Below the pieces are notes generated by a model that worked only from the letters and a program-made list of their open reading frames with translations, made no database searches and had not been told where the DNA came from. Shown here piece after piece: positions 53,921 to 64,000 of a DNA stretch of 64,000 nt; the stretch's first letter is position 1; each line of letters starts with the position of its first letter. Both the position numbers and the translations under genes were made by a program. The stretch covers positions 3,658,001-3,722,000 of the forward strand of contig OX424562.1 in the NCBI GenBank assembly GCA_949152475.1, read 5' to 3'. The DNA is from Terebella lapidaria. Lineage: Eukaryota; Annelida; Polychaeta; Terebellida; Terebellidae.

Positions 53921-55009
53921 GCTCAAAAATAGTTTTGTTTCAACTGGCCGCGGTCACAACTTCACGCATATAATGTATACACGTGGTAGGCCTATTTCTA
54001 CGTAGGTCTTTAAATGACTGCAACCCCATGACCGCGTCCTTAATCATCCACTGTTTTACAAGAATTTCCATATTTTCATAATTTTTAGCCACGTTATGGT
54101 GTTATATTGTTGTACATGTAGGCCTATATCACTTGCTTGGCTCTCGTTGTCAATTGATAAAACGCGAGAGAGCTTACCATTGGTAGATGAGACACGTGGC
54201 ACGTGACCACGATTTGACCAATGAGACAACTTGTGCAGGATGAAGAAGGAATCATTGGCGGAACGTTCAGAAGGAAGGGGGTGGAAAGCGGAGAAACAAT
54301 CTGTCGAAAGATGAACGGGATCCAGCAGCTCATGGATATACCATTCACGTTTGTAATTCACGTTTGTCATCGGTGCAGGCTACAATACAAAAGTTTTACC
54401 ACAATACAAAGTTTTACCACTCATTTATATTGTGTGGAACTATTTATATGATCGCTAATGTGAGTTTTTCATGTTAAATTTCTTTCAAACGTGCCCTGCT
54501 GTGAAAATCCCATGCATGCGTAAAAATTCAACAACAGCGAGGTTTTACTCGTGCATATTCCTTTTCGTTTGAATAGAGGACACCCATTTATACTGACCAC
54601 AAAATTGCTACTGACAGCAAGTTCGCCAAAGTTGATTTCATCTGAAAAAATTATTTGTATCCTTTGTTTCTTTTTCAAATCAGTCATTAAAACATGAATT
54701 TTATTTATATTATTACCAGTAAACTCAACATCAAATTGTTTTCTCATTTCATTCTTACATTTATTTGTTTTGGTTTTACAATATTTGTTTTGGTTTTACA
54801 ACAGACATTTTCAGTTTATTATTTTATTGCCACCGATTTGCAAAGTACATTTTCAAATAGATATCATTTTACACCGTATGTCAGACACGTAGTCGAAGGA
54901 AAACAGTTCATTACGTAAAGCACGTTGGCTGAAATCATGATCAAGTCAACTTTAAATTCCGAATATGGATGAGTTTGGTGTTGTCACCCATCTTATAACA
55001 CTCATAATG
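53921..55009. other. DNA between the two inverted hairpin repeats, no gene recognised
   Basis: AT-rich with several short open frames that match nothing I know. Two near-identical lines (TTACAATATTTGTTTTGGTTT and neighbours) form a 20-bp tandem near 54765-54800. Confidence 0.4.
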
Positions 55010-55285
55010 GATCTGCGCAAGCGTTTCCATGCGAGGTTGCGAGAGGTCGATGCGATCGAGGTCGCGAGGGGTCGATGCGAGGTTGTGAGGTGTAAACCTC
55101 GTGTTCTCGCATCGCAGTTTCGTTGCCTCGCATCGATATCTCGCATCCTCGCATCGACCCCTCGCAACCTCGCATCCTCCCCTCGCATCGTAACCTCGCC
55201 ATGTCGCATCGACATCTCGTAACCTCGAGTGAAAAATTCAAGTCGAGACAGTGAGAAAGAAATATGGCCGTCATCGTACACCATA
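55010..55285 (-). repeat. Hairpin-rich repeat (copy 2, inverted)
   Basis: The - strand reads GGTGTACGATGACGGCCATA, TTTTTCACTCGAGGTTACGA and the GAGGTCGATGCGAG series in the same order as copy 1. The two copies face each other across 1.1 kb. Confidence 0.8.
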
Positions 55286-56366
55286 CCAGACCCCACGCTG
55301 ATGGGCTAGGACTCTCTCCCGTAATCAGTAGTAATACATCAGCCTGCATGATCACCGCTCTCTCTAATAGAATTCCTAGATCCGCCACTGGTGAGGGTAG
55401 TGGGTACACTTTCCGGAGTACCATAAAAAGTAATATTGCACTCAACCCAGCCCCCATATTTGTAAAATACACTGAACCAAGCCCCATATTTGTATACCAC
55501 GTGCCTATTACAAATACTGTATCTACTCGTATGTGAATGAGGCAAAATATTTATCGATTCCTGATGTTTTCGTGGATAGTTTAATAATTAGTGAATGAAT
55601 TTCAGGAATATGTCGCAGAAAGTAAATAAAGTTCATCAAATATTTGTGGCGTCTTTTTGATGATTTCAACGGACCACGTAGCTTAGTACTGCTCCAGCCT
55701 CCTTGATTAATTGATCTACTACCATACGTCCCAGCGTAGGTCCACTTTGAACATGTCATTTAATCCGTTTTGTGCCTATTTGTTTCTTGTTAGATGTACA
55801 TTGTAGATTATTGAAGAACAATAGGAAACAGAATTAGCCATACATGGGCCACGGCCGCCGACACGTTCAGCACCCAACCCCATGGTATAATTCGGGTCAA
55901 TCGATACCCCTTCCACCCCCTATGGCCCCACCAGCGTGACCGAGCTTGTCACTTGGTTACACGCGAGTCAACACGCGCATACACGGCCGTGTGCTAAACC
56001 ATGGCCAGTGACCCTGAACCGTTCAGACTTGTAGAGCCGTCTCACCCGTCATATATACCGGTATACAAATATTGCGTGGTATACCAATGTACATAGATCT
56101 ACACCGCGACTTGTAGACGTGGAGCCCTCGAGTGAGTGGACAAGGATGCCCCATAACACGTACACGGGTTATAACGACGATAACGCGGTGTGATCGATAG
56201 TGTATACCGAGAAAGTGAGTATTGCTTTCGTGACTGAAAGGATCACGTCTAAGGATCAGACCCGTCTGCGAGGTCACGCCGCCGGGTATCGATACATTCA
56301 CACGGACAGGTTGTAGGCGGATCAGACCCGGGTTGGTTCTTACCTGGCCTAACCGAGTATCAGGTC
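55286..56366. other. Intergenic, including probable promoter and 5' UTR of the FkbM gene
   Basis: No ORF of a known family. GC content rises from about 55840 toward the start codon at 56367. Confidence 0.4.
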
Positions 56367-57368
56367 ATGGCTATGGCTCGGGCTCGCACCAACATCCTTC
56401 TCGGAATCATCTGTTTGCTGCTAATTATCCTCACCCTGAAAACCTTCAGCAACGACAAAGACCAGACAGTTGTCACACTACAGCAGGCCGACACCCCCAC
56501 CCCGGGCGATACAAGAGACGCCCGAGCCAGGGGCGATAATGCGGGTGTGTCGAGGCGAGTGACGGCAGGAGAGGACGTGCGCAAGGCGTGGGAGGCGGCG
56601 GACTTCACGCCTCCTTCACTCCCGGACGAGCTGTCCGGATTACAGCAAGGAGACGATAGACTGGCAGACCACATCCGCTCGCACTGGCTGCTGCCGCCGT
56701 TCTCAGGTCCGCGCAACCTGCTACAGCCTCACACTGAGCACTACTCCCAGCGTGGACAGTCCAAGTACATCGACAATCTCCTCAAACAGAAAACAGGCGG
56801 CTTCTTTATCGAGTGTGGCGCCGCCACGGGCGAGGAGCTCTCTAACAGCCTCTTCTTCGAGAAGTCCCGCAACTGGACTGGGCTCCTGATTGAGGCCAAC
56901 CCGGATCTCTTCAGGACAGTGTTGGGCAAGAGACGACATGCTTACATGATGAACACGTGCTTGAGTCCGACCACTGAACCCAGTGTGTTGAACTTCCGCC
57001 TGGCCGGGCTGATCGGCGGCCTGACGGACTTCATGGAGGACGGCCACAAGAAGCGAGTCAAGAAAGAGCTTGGGGAGGCAGAACCAATCAAGATCCAGTG
57101 CTTTCCTCTAGCGTCCATTCTCCGCGCCATGGGCGTTAGTCAGGTCGATTACTTCTCTCTCGATATAGAGGGCGCGGAATACGACATCCTAGAACACTTC
57201 CCCTTCGACGAGATCCGAGTAGATGTCCTCACTATCGAATACGTAGTCAGCAATGGAGGCGGTGCCACTGCCGAGAAGCTGAAAAAGATCACTGATCTGA
57301 TGATCGGCCGTTACGGCTACAAGAAGGCGTCCTACAAAGGCTCAGAGGATATCATGTTGATCAGGTAG
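56367..57368 (+). CDS. Star-like FkbM-family methyltransferase-fold protein, membrane-anchored
   Basis: 333 residues in one exon. Residues 9-24 (NILLGIICLLLIILTL) are a single N-terminal membrane anchor, suggesting a type II ER/Golgi protein. Residues 145-165 (GFFIECGAATGEELSNSLFF) match the SAM-binding motif I of the FkbM (Methyltransf_21) fold. LLIEANPDLF (173-182), CLSP (198-201) and YFSLDIEGAEYDIL (262-275) are the other family blocks, and IEYV follows. Drosophila Star belongs to this group and helps move EGF-type ligands from the ER. Invertebrates often have many paralogues, for which enzyme activity is not settled. The lack of introns fits a retrocopy or a lineage expansion. The start ATG GCT ATG is the first in frame. 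Confidence 0.88.
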   Translation: MAMARARTNILLGIICLLLIILTLKTFSNDKDQTVVTLQQADTPTPGDTRDARARGDNAGVSRRVTAGEDVRKAWEAADFTPPSLPDELSGLQQGDDRLADHIRSHWLLPPFSGPRNLLQPHTEHYSQRGQSKYIDNLLKQKTGGFFIECGAATGEELSNSLFFEKSRNWTGLLIEANPDLFRTVLGKRRHAYMMNTCLSPTTEPSVLNFRLAGLIGGLTDFMEDGHKKRVKKELGEAEPIKIQCFPLASILRAMGVSQVDYFSLDIEGAEYDILEHFPFDEIRVDVLTIEYVVSNGGGATAEKLKKITDLMIGRYGYKKASYKGSEDIMLIR

Positions 57369-58425
57369 AACTGCAGGAGCTGCTGTGGACGCTCAGCCAG
57401 CACTGTCACTCGAAGTCTCCTGGATACCTCCAGCTGGGTCGCAGCACCACAGGTCTTGATATTGTCAGCTAAATACTCATACCAGTGGATGGTTAAACAA
57501 TGCTAATAGTGGAGCTTGTGCCTCGGTAGTTTCCATGACAAATGTATCGGAGACTGCCTTCACATCACGATTCTCACGTCAGTTTTGTTATGCCGAGCTC
57601 AAGGAGTATTGGGACTTACTGCATGAGGTATAACTTGATCCGCTTGGTGGGAATAATATATATGTTTATACTCCTTGGTCCCTCGGTGTGCCCTGCAGAA
57701 CTTTGATGTATTTGTGGAGACCAGGTCTAGATCTTGTCGTGATCTAGCGGAGTCTGTTTAATTTGTTTACCTATCATAAATGTACTATAATGTCCAATTT
57801 GTAAAAAAAAAAAAAACCAAATTAAAGAAGTATTTTGTAATTTTATGTTTGGATATATATTCATTCACAGCTCATCTTATGTAACTTCATGTGATTAATT
57901 ACTTCAAGATGTGTGTACAAAACACACAATTTCAAATCATGAAATTAATACAATCAGTTGTAATTAATACAAAATATGTGTATACTCAGCCCAGTAACAC
58001 GTGCTGCTCTTTCCTCTATAATCAAATTTGATAGCGTGCCGGATGGATTATTGAGTAAAACTGATGTTTCCAGAGGACGAGTAGCATTACGGACCAGTAC
58101 AAGGTACTTGGAACACATATCATTTATTCATCACGTAGAAACTTGAGATGATGAACACAAGCGAATAACCGATCACAATTTGCAAACAGTGTCGATCATC
58201 CATCAACTTCATTTGGTGTTAGAATATCAGAGTCTATATTAATAACAACAAACTCATAGTAATTGCTATTAGGCAAGCTTTATAGAACCTTGTTCCTTAA
58301 CTTAGACAGTGTATGCATGAAATGCAATAACATCTAATTTTAATGTAAAATATAACAACATGTAAAATATAAGCGATAACAAACTCAGGTTACTAGCAAC
58401 AGGTGTATTCGAATTTTTACATAAT
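57369..58425 (+). other. 3' UTR of the FkbM gene, then unassigned DNA
   Basis: ATTAAA at 57820-57825 follows a genomic run of 13 A, a possible 3' end of the transcript. The rest to 58425 is AT-rich without recognised features. Confidence 0.4.
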
Positions 58426-58820
58426 TTAGCACACAGAGTAACACACATTATCACTCATCATGGATTTGTAGTAGGCAGACAATTGTCTGCACAACATTGT
58501 TGTGTTTGACATAAATAACCTCCCATGTGCGGTTGGAGATAACTCCCAGATTATACATTTACGCCAACTTGTATAAAACTGTTCAATGTATCTTGGATTG
58601 AGACTCCAAAGAATACACCCATAGAAACGTGTGCAGTAGATTTGAACAAAAAACTTTGACCTGACCGTGTGATCACAGAAACCGTATTTGGCCATTAAAG
58701 AGTTGGTTCGAAATAACAAATCCCTAATACCTTTATGTATTAATGAATCATTGCAATTAGTGCCTATGATATGACCTGGGTGCATGCACACCATGTGTAG
58801 ATATTGGAATAATATCGTAC
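58426..58820 (-). pseudogene. LINE scrap, C-terminal part of RT protein
   Basis: 122-residue reading: HPGHIIGTNCNDSL, NSLMAKYGFCDHTV, FFVQIYCTRFYGCILWSL, FYTSWRKCIIWELSPTAHGR LF-like. This order resembles the region after the reverse transcriptase in RTE/CR1-type LINEs ('..SYC.SLYGSQLWDL...WRKAVRRIW.LP..THS'). RT core is absent on both sides, so it is a short dead fragment. Confidence 0.65.
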
Positions 58821-59879
58821 TGGATATACACAGCTCGCTTAACTTTTTTGTTTTCTATTTACTCTAGAGACCTCAGACACCTCAAGTGTCCAATAGAAAT
58901 GAAAGTACAAACAGTATAAAGTACTTTTTATTGTCTTAAATAGACCTTGAATAATTATATTATTCAAATTTATGGTAGAATGATACCCGCAAACTCTGAA
59001 TAATTCTGAAGAATTATCGTGCTGTCACACAAAATTAGCTTGCAAAACTTTGACAAACTGAATAGGGATATTTTTCAACAACAAAAGTGATAGTAGGCCT
59101 ATCACCAACATTTTTACCTTCACACAATTGACATGTGCTTTCCTTCCTATTTTTCCATACATTGTGGAAGCATACATTGGTCACGCACAAACCTGTTGTT
59201 TCATCACGACTTGTCGTGTCAAATTTCACAACAATACGTGTACAAGAATTGTTCGAACTTCGGTAACTTTTCCTCCATTGTGGGAGTTGTGTGTATTGAC
59301 TATATCAGTAATGACCTTGAATGTAATATTCAGTGATCTTCAAAGGTCAAAACGGCTCGTCTCTTGGGTGTTAATGGCTATGTGTGTGTTTTATGGCCAA
59401 ATTTCGGCGTCATAATTTAAGGCGTCAGAAATAGCAAAAAAAAAATTAGAAAGGAAGAAAGGTTTTTTCAAGCCACGAATGCGAGAAATGGTTATTAACA
59501 AAGTTACATGGAACGAGCCGTTTTGGCCTTTCAGGATCACTGAATATATTAAATTCAAGGTCCATGAATGGTAATATAATATATACATTACCATATTATA
59601 CATTACCTTGTATGTTTGATACATTACCGCGCTACGGAAGCTCATAGATGGCTTCCGTACTGAATATCATATCGGGCTACATGTATTCAGGAAGTTAATT
59701 TTGGGCGCCCTGTATATTTGTGTTTGATAATGATGATCCCATCCAAAATTTAGGTGCTTTAGGATATTACACTTTATTTATGATGTGATATTTTGATGCC
59801 TTGAAAATTATGTATAATCTCGTAGGCCTATTATGGATGATAACCTGACTATACCTTAAATTTCTAGGAATATCCATGC
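58821..59879. other. No gene recognised
   Basis: Around 59100-59560 two segments about 180-350 bp apart are partly complementary (AATATTCAGTGATC...GGTCAAAACGGCTCG and CGAGCCGTTTTGGCC...GGATCACTGAATAT), so a foldback of about 59310-59560 is likely. Confidence 0.5.
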
Positions 59880-59914
59880 TATTATTAGCACAGTAAGAGC
59901 CAAGGTCACCTGAG

Positions 59915-60448
59915 TTGGAAGGAGCCTTCCAAGCATCCAAAGAGGCTATCATTGAAGCCATCCGTGAAGGTGTGGAGATCTTCGACATACAGAAACGTAC
60001 ATGTCTACGTCCTGACTGGTCTAAACGTGGCATTGGGTACTTCCTCCTCCAACAACACTGCAACTGTTCACCAGGAATTCCAGACTGCTGCCCCGGAGGA
60101 TGGAGGATCACTCTGGCTGGCTCACGGTTCCTGTCATCAGCAGAGCGGCGATATGCTGCCATCGAAGGAGAAGCCCTTGCTGTTGCCTGGGGCTTAGAAC
60201 AGACCAAATACTTTACACAAGGCTGTGACAACCTAGTCCTCATCACTGATCACAAACCACTCATGAAAATTTTCGGCGATCGCACCTTGGATCAGATAAC
60301 CAACTCACGGTTATTTCGCCTCAAACAATGCCTGAAAAGAGTAACCATGCTGCCGACGCTGCCTCTAGATATCCCTCCCCATCATATTCAGACATTGATT
60401 TCCGGCCTGGATTGCCAAGTATCTCTGATATTGCAGAATCGGCACTGA
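59915..60448 (+). pseudogene. RNase H region of Ty3/gypsy fossil
   Basis: Motifs: FLLQQHC, LSSAERRYAAIEGEALAVAW and NLVLITDHKPLMKIFGDRTL, the usual end of a gypsy-type RNase H domain. Fossil. Confidence 0.75.
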
Positions 60449-61588
60449 TGGCTGCAATCCGCAATGACACCAAACAGCTAGGCATGATCTCCTGGTCCCT
60501 CCTCGCACGAGAAACAGCTGCTGATGCATCCCTGGGCCACTTGCTAAAGCTACTTGAGGAGGGTACCGAGTCCGTCGATGGTAGTGATCCTGCACTCTCA
60601 AGCCTCTGGCCTACTTGCCAGTCTATCTATGCTGAAGATGGTGTTCTCTTGTATCAGGATCGTGTTGTGGTCCCCATGTCTCTCCGCGGCCAAGTCTTAC
60701 AACACCTGCATGCGGCTCACCAAGGAACCTCCACAATGGGACAGCACGCCCGTGCTATCGTCTATTGGCCGGGAATGTCAAAGGACATCCGGACAACCAG
60801 GGATAGATGCGCTGACTGCAACAGAAATGCACCCTCACAGGCCGCCACGCCCCCTCTCGCATCGTCACCACCATCAACTCCATTTGAGGCAGTATTCGCT
60901 GACTACTTTGACTATCGAGGGCATCATTACCTGGTCGTGGGTGATCGCCTATCAGGCTGGGTAAGTGCTTAGTTCTCCGGCGGGCACTATATATACCCTT
61001 GTAGGATCCGCCGGCCTTGTCCGTCATCTGCGCTCACTCTTTGCCACGTTTGGAGTTCCAGAGGAGATCGCAAGTGATGGCGGCCCAGAATTTGTAGCCA
61101 AAAACACAGAGGAATTCCTTCGACTCTGGGGCATCAGGCACCGTGTTTCGTCTGTCAGTTTCCCTCAGTCTAACGGCAGAGCAGGAGTTGCTGTAAAAAC
61201 CGCTAAACGCCTTCTCATGTCGAACACGGGTACAACAGGCAGTCTGGACCATGATGGCTTCCTACGTGCCATGTTACAACTGCGGAACACACCAGACCCG
61301 GATTGCAACTTGTCTCCGGCACAGATCATATTCGGCCACCCCCTACGGGACACATTCACCCTCGTGAACCGCCTTGAGAAGTTTTCAAACCCTCACGTCC
61401 GGCCACTTTGGCGTGAGGCATGGGCTGCAAAGGAAGGTGCCCTCAGAGCACGTATCATTCGCAGCACCGAAGCACTGAAGGCTCACTCTCGCCCACTGCG
61501 CCCCCTGACGATTGGCAAGCGGGTCTTCCTTCAGAACCAACAAGGACCCCACCCCCAACAAGTGGGACAGATCGGGGATTGTTGTTGA
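60328..61588 (+). pseudogene. Integrase region of Ty3/gypsy fossil
   Basis: HAADAASRYPS marks the end of RNase H. VLQHLHAAHQGTSTMGQHAR and YWPGMSKDIRTTRDRCADCN are the zinc-binding region. FEAVFADYFDYRGHHYLVVG, EEIASDGGPEFVAKN and SFPQSNGRAGVAVKTAKRLL are the core. It is spread over more than one frame and broken. Confidence 0.75.
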
Positions 61589-62012
61589 ATCGCCCGGTCA
61601 TGATCAGTATCGTGTCAAGATAGATGGCTCTGGGCAGATCACACTGCGCAATCGCCGGTTCCTCCGTGCATATGTACCAGCCACACCCTCGATCCAACTG
61701 CAGCAACCAGACGCTTTGCTTCCCTCCACAAGCCGTGGTGACCAACAGCACCTGGTTACACAATCTCCTGTTGTGAAACGCCCCCCTCAGGAAGACGCTC
61801 ACCAACCCCACTTCACCAAGGACGCTCAGGAGCACCCTATTGCAGCCTGCCCAACATCAGATATGGACACCACCTTTGAGCCAGAGTCCGAGGAGCCCCA
61901 TTCGTCGACAGGCATGTTCCCAGACGTACCCACTCCTGTTGAACCACCCGAGCTGCCGACAGCCCCTCCTTTGCGACCCCGCCGTGTGATCCGGCCACCC
62001 AAACAATATTAG
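61512..62012 (+). pseudogene. Pol C-terminal tail of Ty3/gypsy fossil
   Basis: GIVVESPGHDQYRVKIDGSG followed by LRNRRFLRAY is the GPY/F-like C-terminal domain of integrase, then a Pro-rich tail ending RPRRVIRPPKQY. This is the usual end of pol in elements of this kind. Confidence 0.7.
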
Positions 62013-62262
62013 CCAGAATCAATGAAATGGATAATTTAAGTCCGCCTCCCTATACCAGGGACTTGCTCAGGCCTAGGTCCTCGGACTGGGGGGGGGGGGG
62101 TGAAGAGATTACCGCTGTCAAGAGACTTTGTTATACACTGACTAGTTATTGATTATGTTTGTAGTGTTTATGATTAGTTTCCAATACCATCATGATTGTG
62201 CGTTTATCTTCCTATGTCTTTACAGGACTCTTTCATCGTTGTCCAAATAAAGAAACTGAGCA

Positions 62263-63578
62263 CAATCGAGGAGTCTTCTTCATGTATGTTTAGGGGAAAG
62301 TTCGAGTGAGGGACTTGACACTCATGGGGGACCACAATGTGAAATTCCTTCGATTTGTTTTTTAAGACTTCTGAACAATCGTCAATATGACATTGTGCAT
62401 GTAAACAGAAATTGACTGAATATTCAGTGTGGAAGAAGTTGTACACGTAGGCCTATTTTACATAGATATGCAACAGATATGTCGCAGCCTCCTCGCCCTC
62501 TGTCTTTGGGCTCCAGTGCTCCTATTCACAAAAACAAATATTTCTTGGTTCTTACGAAAACAATATTTTGCGAACATATTAGTTTTTACCCTGTGATAAA
62601 CCTGTTATCGGCACGGAAACCTATTAGGGCCACGCTGCTTTTCTTTGAAGGAAAGAGGATGAAATTTGAATTTGTAAGATAAAACTCGAGTTTGAAGCGA
62701 GAATTTTGAAGATAAAATTTGAAAATTCAAGACAAAACCTTATTTTTCAGAAAAAAGGAGAAAAACTTGAATCTCCAAGTTCACTGGGGCGCACCTGGCC
62801 CTGCAAAAATCGATTTTTCACGACTTTTCGCCCATGGTTTTCTACTACTGTCCATGGTTTTCGACGACGCCCATAGTTTCTACAAGCGGTACACAGACAT
62901 GGTGAGCAATTGGTGCCATTCTAAAGCAATATCAGTGAAATTGAAAGTCAAACTGCTGAAAATTCGTGTTATGTTTCAGTTAGAGTGTATACCAGATGGT
63001 TGTTGTCAGTTTAGAAGTATCTGTGCTGAGATATAACTCAAAACGAAGGGTAACCCTTGTGAAAACTTCACCAGCTTTGTTAGGCCACAGTTCGATCTTC
63101 TCAGTTCGTATAGCTGACCGGTTGTGTATACAACTATGTCATGTCACTTGCTGAACATAAATTGTGTAGTATTTTCTTTGAAATAACCAGCAATAGTGCA
63201 AATTACAATCAAGAAAGCCCATGGTTGTTGACGGCGGCAAAGCATGGATCCATGGTTAGTGTACGACCAATCCATGTTTTTTTACGACTCGAAGAAAAAT
63301 ATAAACCCATAAATTAAAAGCATTAGCTGGTTTTGAGTGATCCTGTAGCATGAAAAAAATATATACATAACTGCTTTATATAGTGTTACCACTTATTACA
63401 AGACTTATTGGATAAAGTTATTTGTGATAATAATACTATTTGCAATGAATATTGTAAACTTTCACATTACACTAGTGAGATGTCAGTGGTTGATTATTAA
63501 TACTTATTCGTCCTTGGACAATATATTTATTCATGTGAAAGTTTAAGGCAGTTACCTAAAATGAGTGTGATAACTGTA
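62263..63578. other. No gene recognised
   Basis: AT-rich. CCCATGGTTTTC/TCCATGGTTTTC words recur near 62832-62870 and 63215-63260. No family identified. Confidence 0.4.
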
Positions 63579-64000
63579 TCAAATATTGTCATCAGAGGAT
63601 GTCCTGGGATGGGCGTCGTCGGCACAGGGAAGCATGTTCCTACGACACTGATAAAGCTTCTCTGCAGGCAAAGACCCCCACAGACCACTAAAGGCATCAT
63701 CACATGAGGCAGTCAGGGCAAAACCAATGCAGTGAGCTTTCGCTATATTTCTTTCGTGTTCAAGCACAATTTGGCCCTTGGTGAACCTTTGAAGAACTGC
63801 GATGAACTTCGCTGTCTCCGTCCCATACACCACAAATATCTTATTTACACATTGCCTTGATGGACTTTACTAGGGCCTCATTAGTCCAAGGATCTACAAG
63901 TGAAACAGGTCGATCATATGCAACCCTAGGGATTTGTTGGGACCCAAGGGTCGATTTCCTGTATGTTGTAGTGACATTCCTGATCACATGGGACAAGTTG
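63579..64000 (-). pseudogene. Unidentified coding-like fragment at the right edge
   Basis: On the - strand a frame enters from beyond the window and stays open to a stop near 63848 (ends ...VDPWTNEALVKSIKAMCK). A second frame, one base off, runs on from about 63855 through NKIFVVYGTETAKFIAVLQR and stops at 63579. The adjacency suggests one coding region with a frame change or an unseen splice. I do not recognise the protein. Confidence 0.35.

Larger units (their letters stand above)
59880..62262 (+). mobile_element. Ty3/gypsy fossil, RNase H-integrase part with probable 3' LTR
   Basis: 5'-truncated: gag, protease and RT are gone. RNase H and integrase parts are spread over several frames, so it is broken, with a few breaks. 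After pol comes a run of 13 G (62088-62100), possibly the polypurine primer, and then TGAAGAGATT, a plausible LTR start, with AATAAA near 62246. No 5' LTR was found, so no age from LTRs. Moderately old. Confidence 0.75.

Noticed and set aside
54469-54747. 92-residue - strand ORF
   Set aside because: No homology I recognise, no splice context, and base composition like its surroundings.

Overview
The window is a stretch of animal nuclear genome: host genes with spliceosomal introns, an intron-bearing Mutator-like transposase gene, LINEs, Ty3/gypsy and DIRS-like retroelements, foldback elements and several tandem arrays. The mix (PHD+FLYWCH+MULE transposase, intronless Star-like FkbM gene, GGTTACCGGAC repeat family with a CGTC-rich end) suggests a marine invertebrate, either lophotrochozoan or invertebrate deuterostome. 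I cannot name the species. Nothing looks bacterial, and I saw no tRNA, rRNA or CRISPR.

Layout. 1-1.6 kb: end of a 182-bp satellite. 3.1-4.5 kb: a miniature inverted-repeat element and a large foldback. 5.0-6.2 kb: a 45-bp minisatellite next to the 3' end of a Ty3/gypsy fossil that carries an extra zinc-finger ORF. 7.1-13.0 kb: a broken MULE transposase gene split by a 3.27-kb LINE with a 7-bp target duplication. 14.3-24.6 kb: a complete seven-exon gene for dynactin subunit 3 (DCTN3, 181 aa) on the + strand. Its intron 1 is full of nested repeats, and its exon-4 splice donor begins a 1.8-kb array. 25.1-27.6 kb: a duplicated block of minisatellites. 27.8-32.7 kb: two decayed retroelements (Ty3/gypsy on -, DIRS-like on +). 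33.0-46.4 kb: a whole-looking, very young 13.4-kb Ty3/gypsy element on the - strand. 48.5-51.9 kb: a three-exon gene for an acidic secreted protein with convertase-type sites. 53.6-55.3 kb: two inverted copies of a hairpin-rich repeat. 56.4-57.4 kb: an intronless Star-like FkbM-fold gene. 58.4-62.3 kb: a LINE scrap and a Ty3/gypsy fossil. The right end holds an unidentified ORF fragment.

Most notable. (1) The 19-bp minisatellite in DCTN3 intron 4 is made of the exon-4 end plus its splice donor, so the intron holds about 25 exact copies of its own donor, and the first alternative donors lead straight to an in-frame stop. (2) The young LTR element is saturated on one strand with the word GGGYCG, about one per 65 bp, through genes, spacer and LTRs alike. 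(3) A repeat inside DCTN3 intron 1 carries six DR1-type nuclear-receptor sites at an exact 133-134 bp period, most of them with a TCAAGGTCA half-site beside them. (4) Two different Ty3/gypsy elements carry a CPFC-containing ORF after pol.

The host genes look unrelated to one another. The regional theme is layered transposon insertion around and inside a small conserved housekeeping gene.
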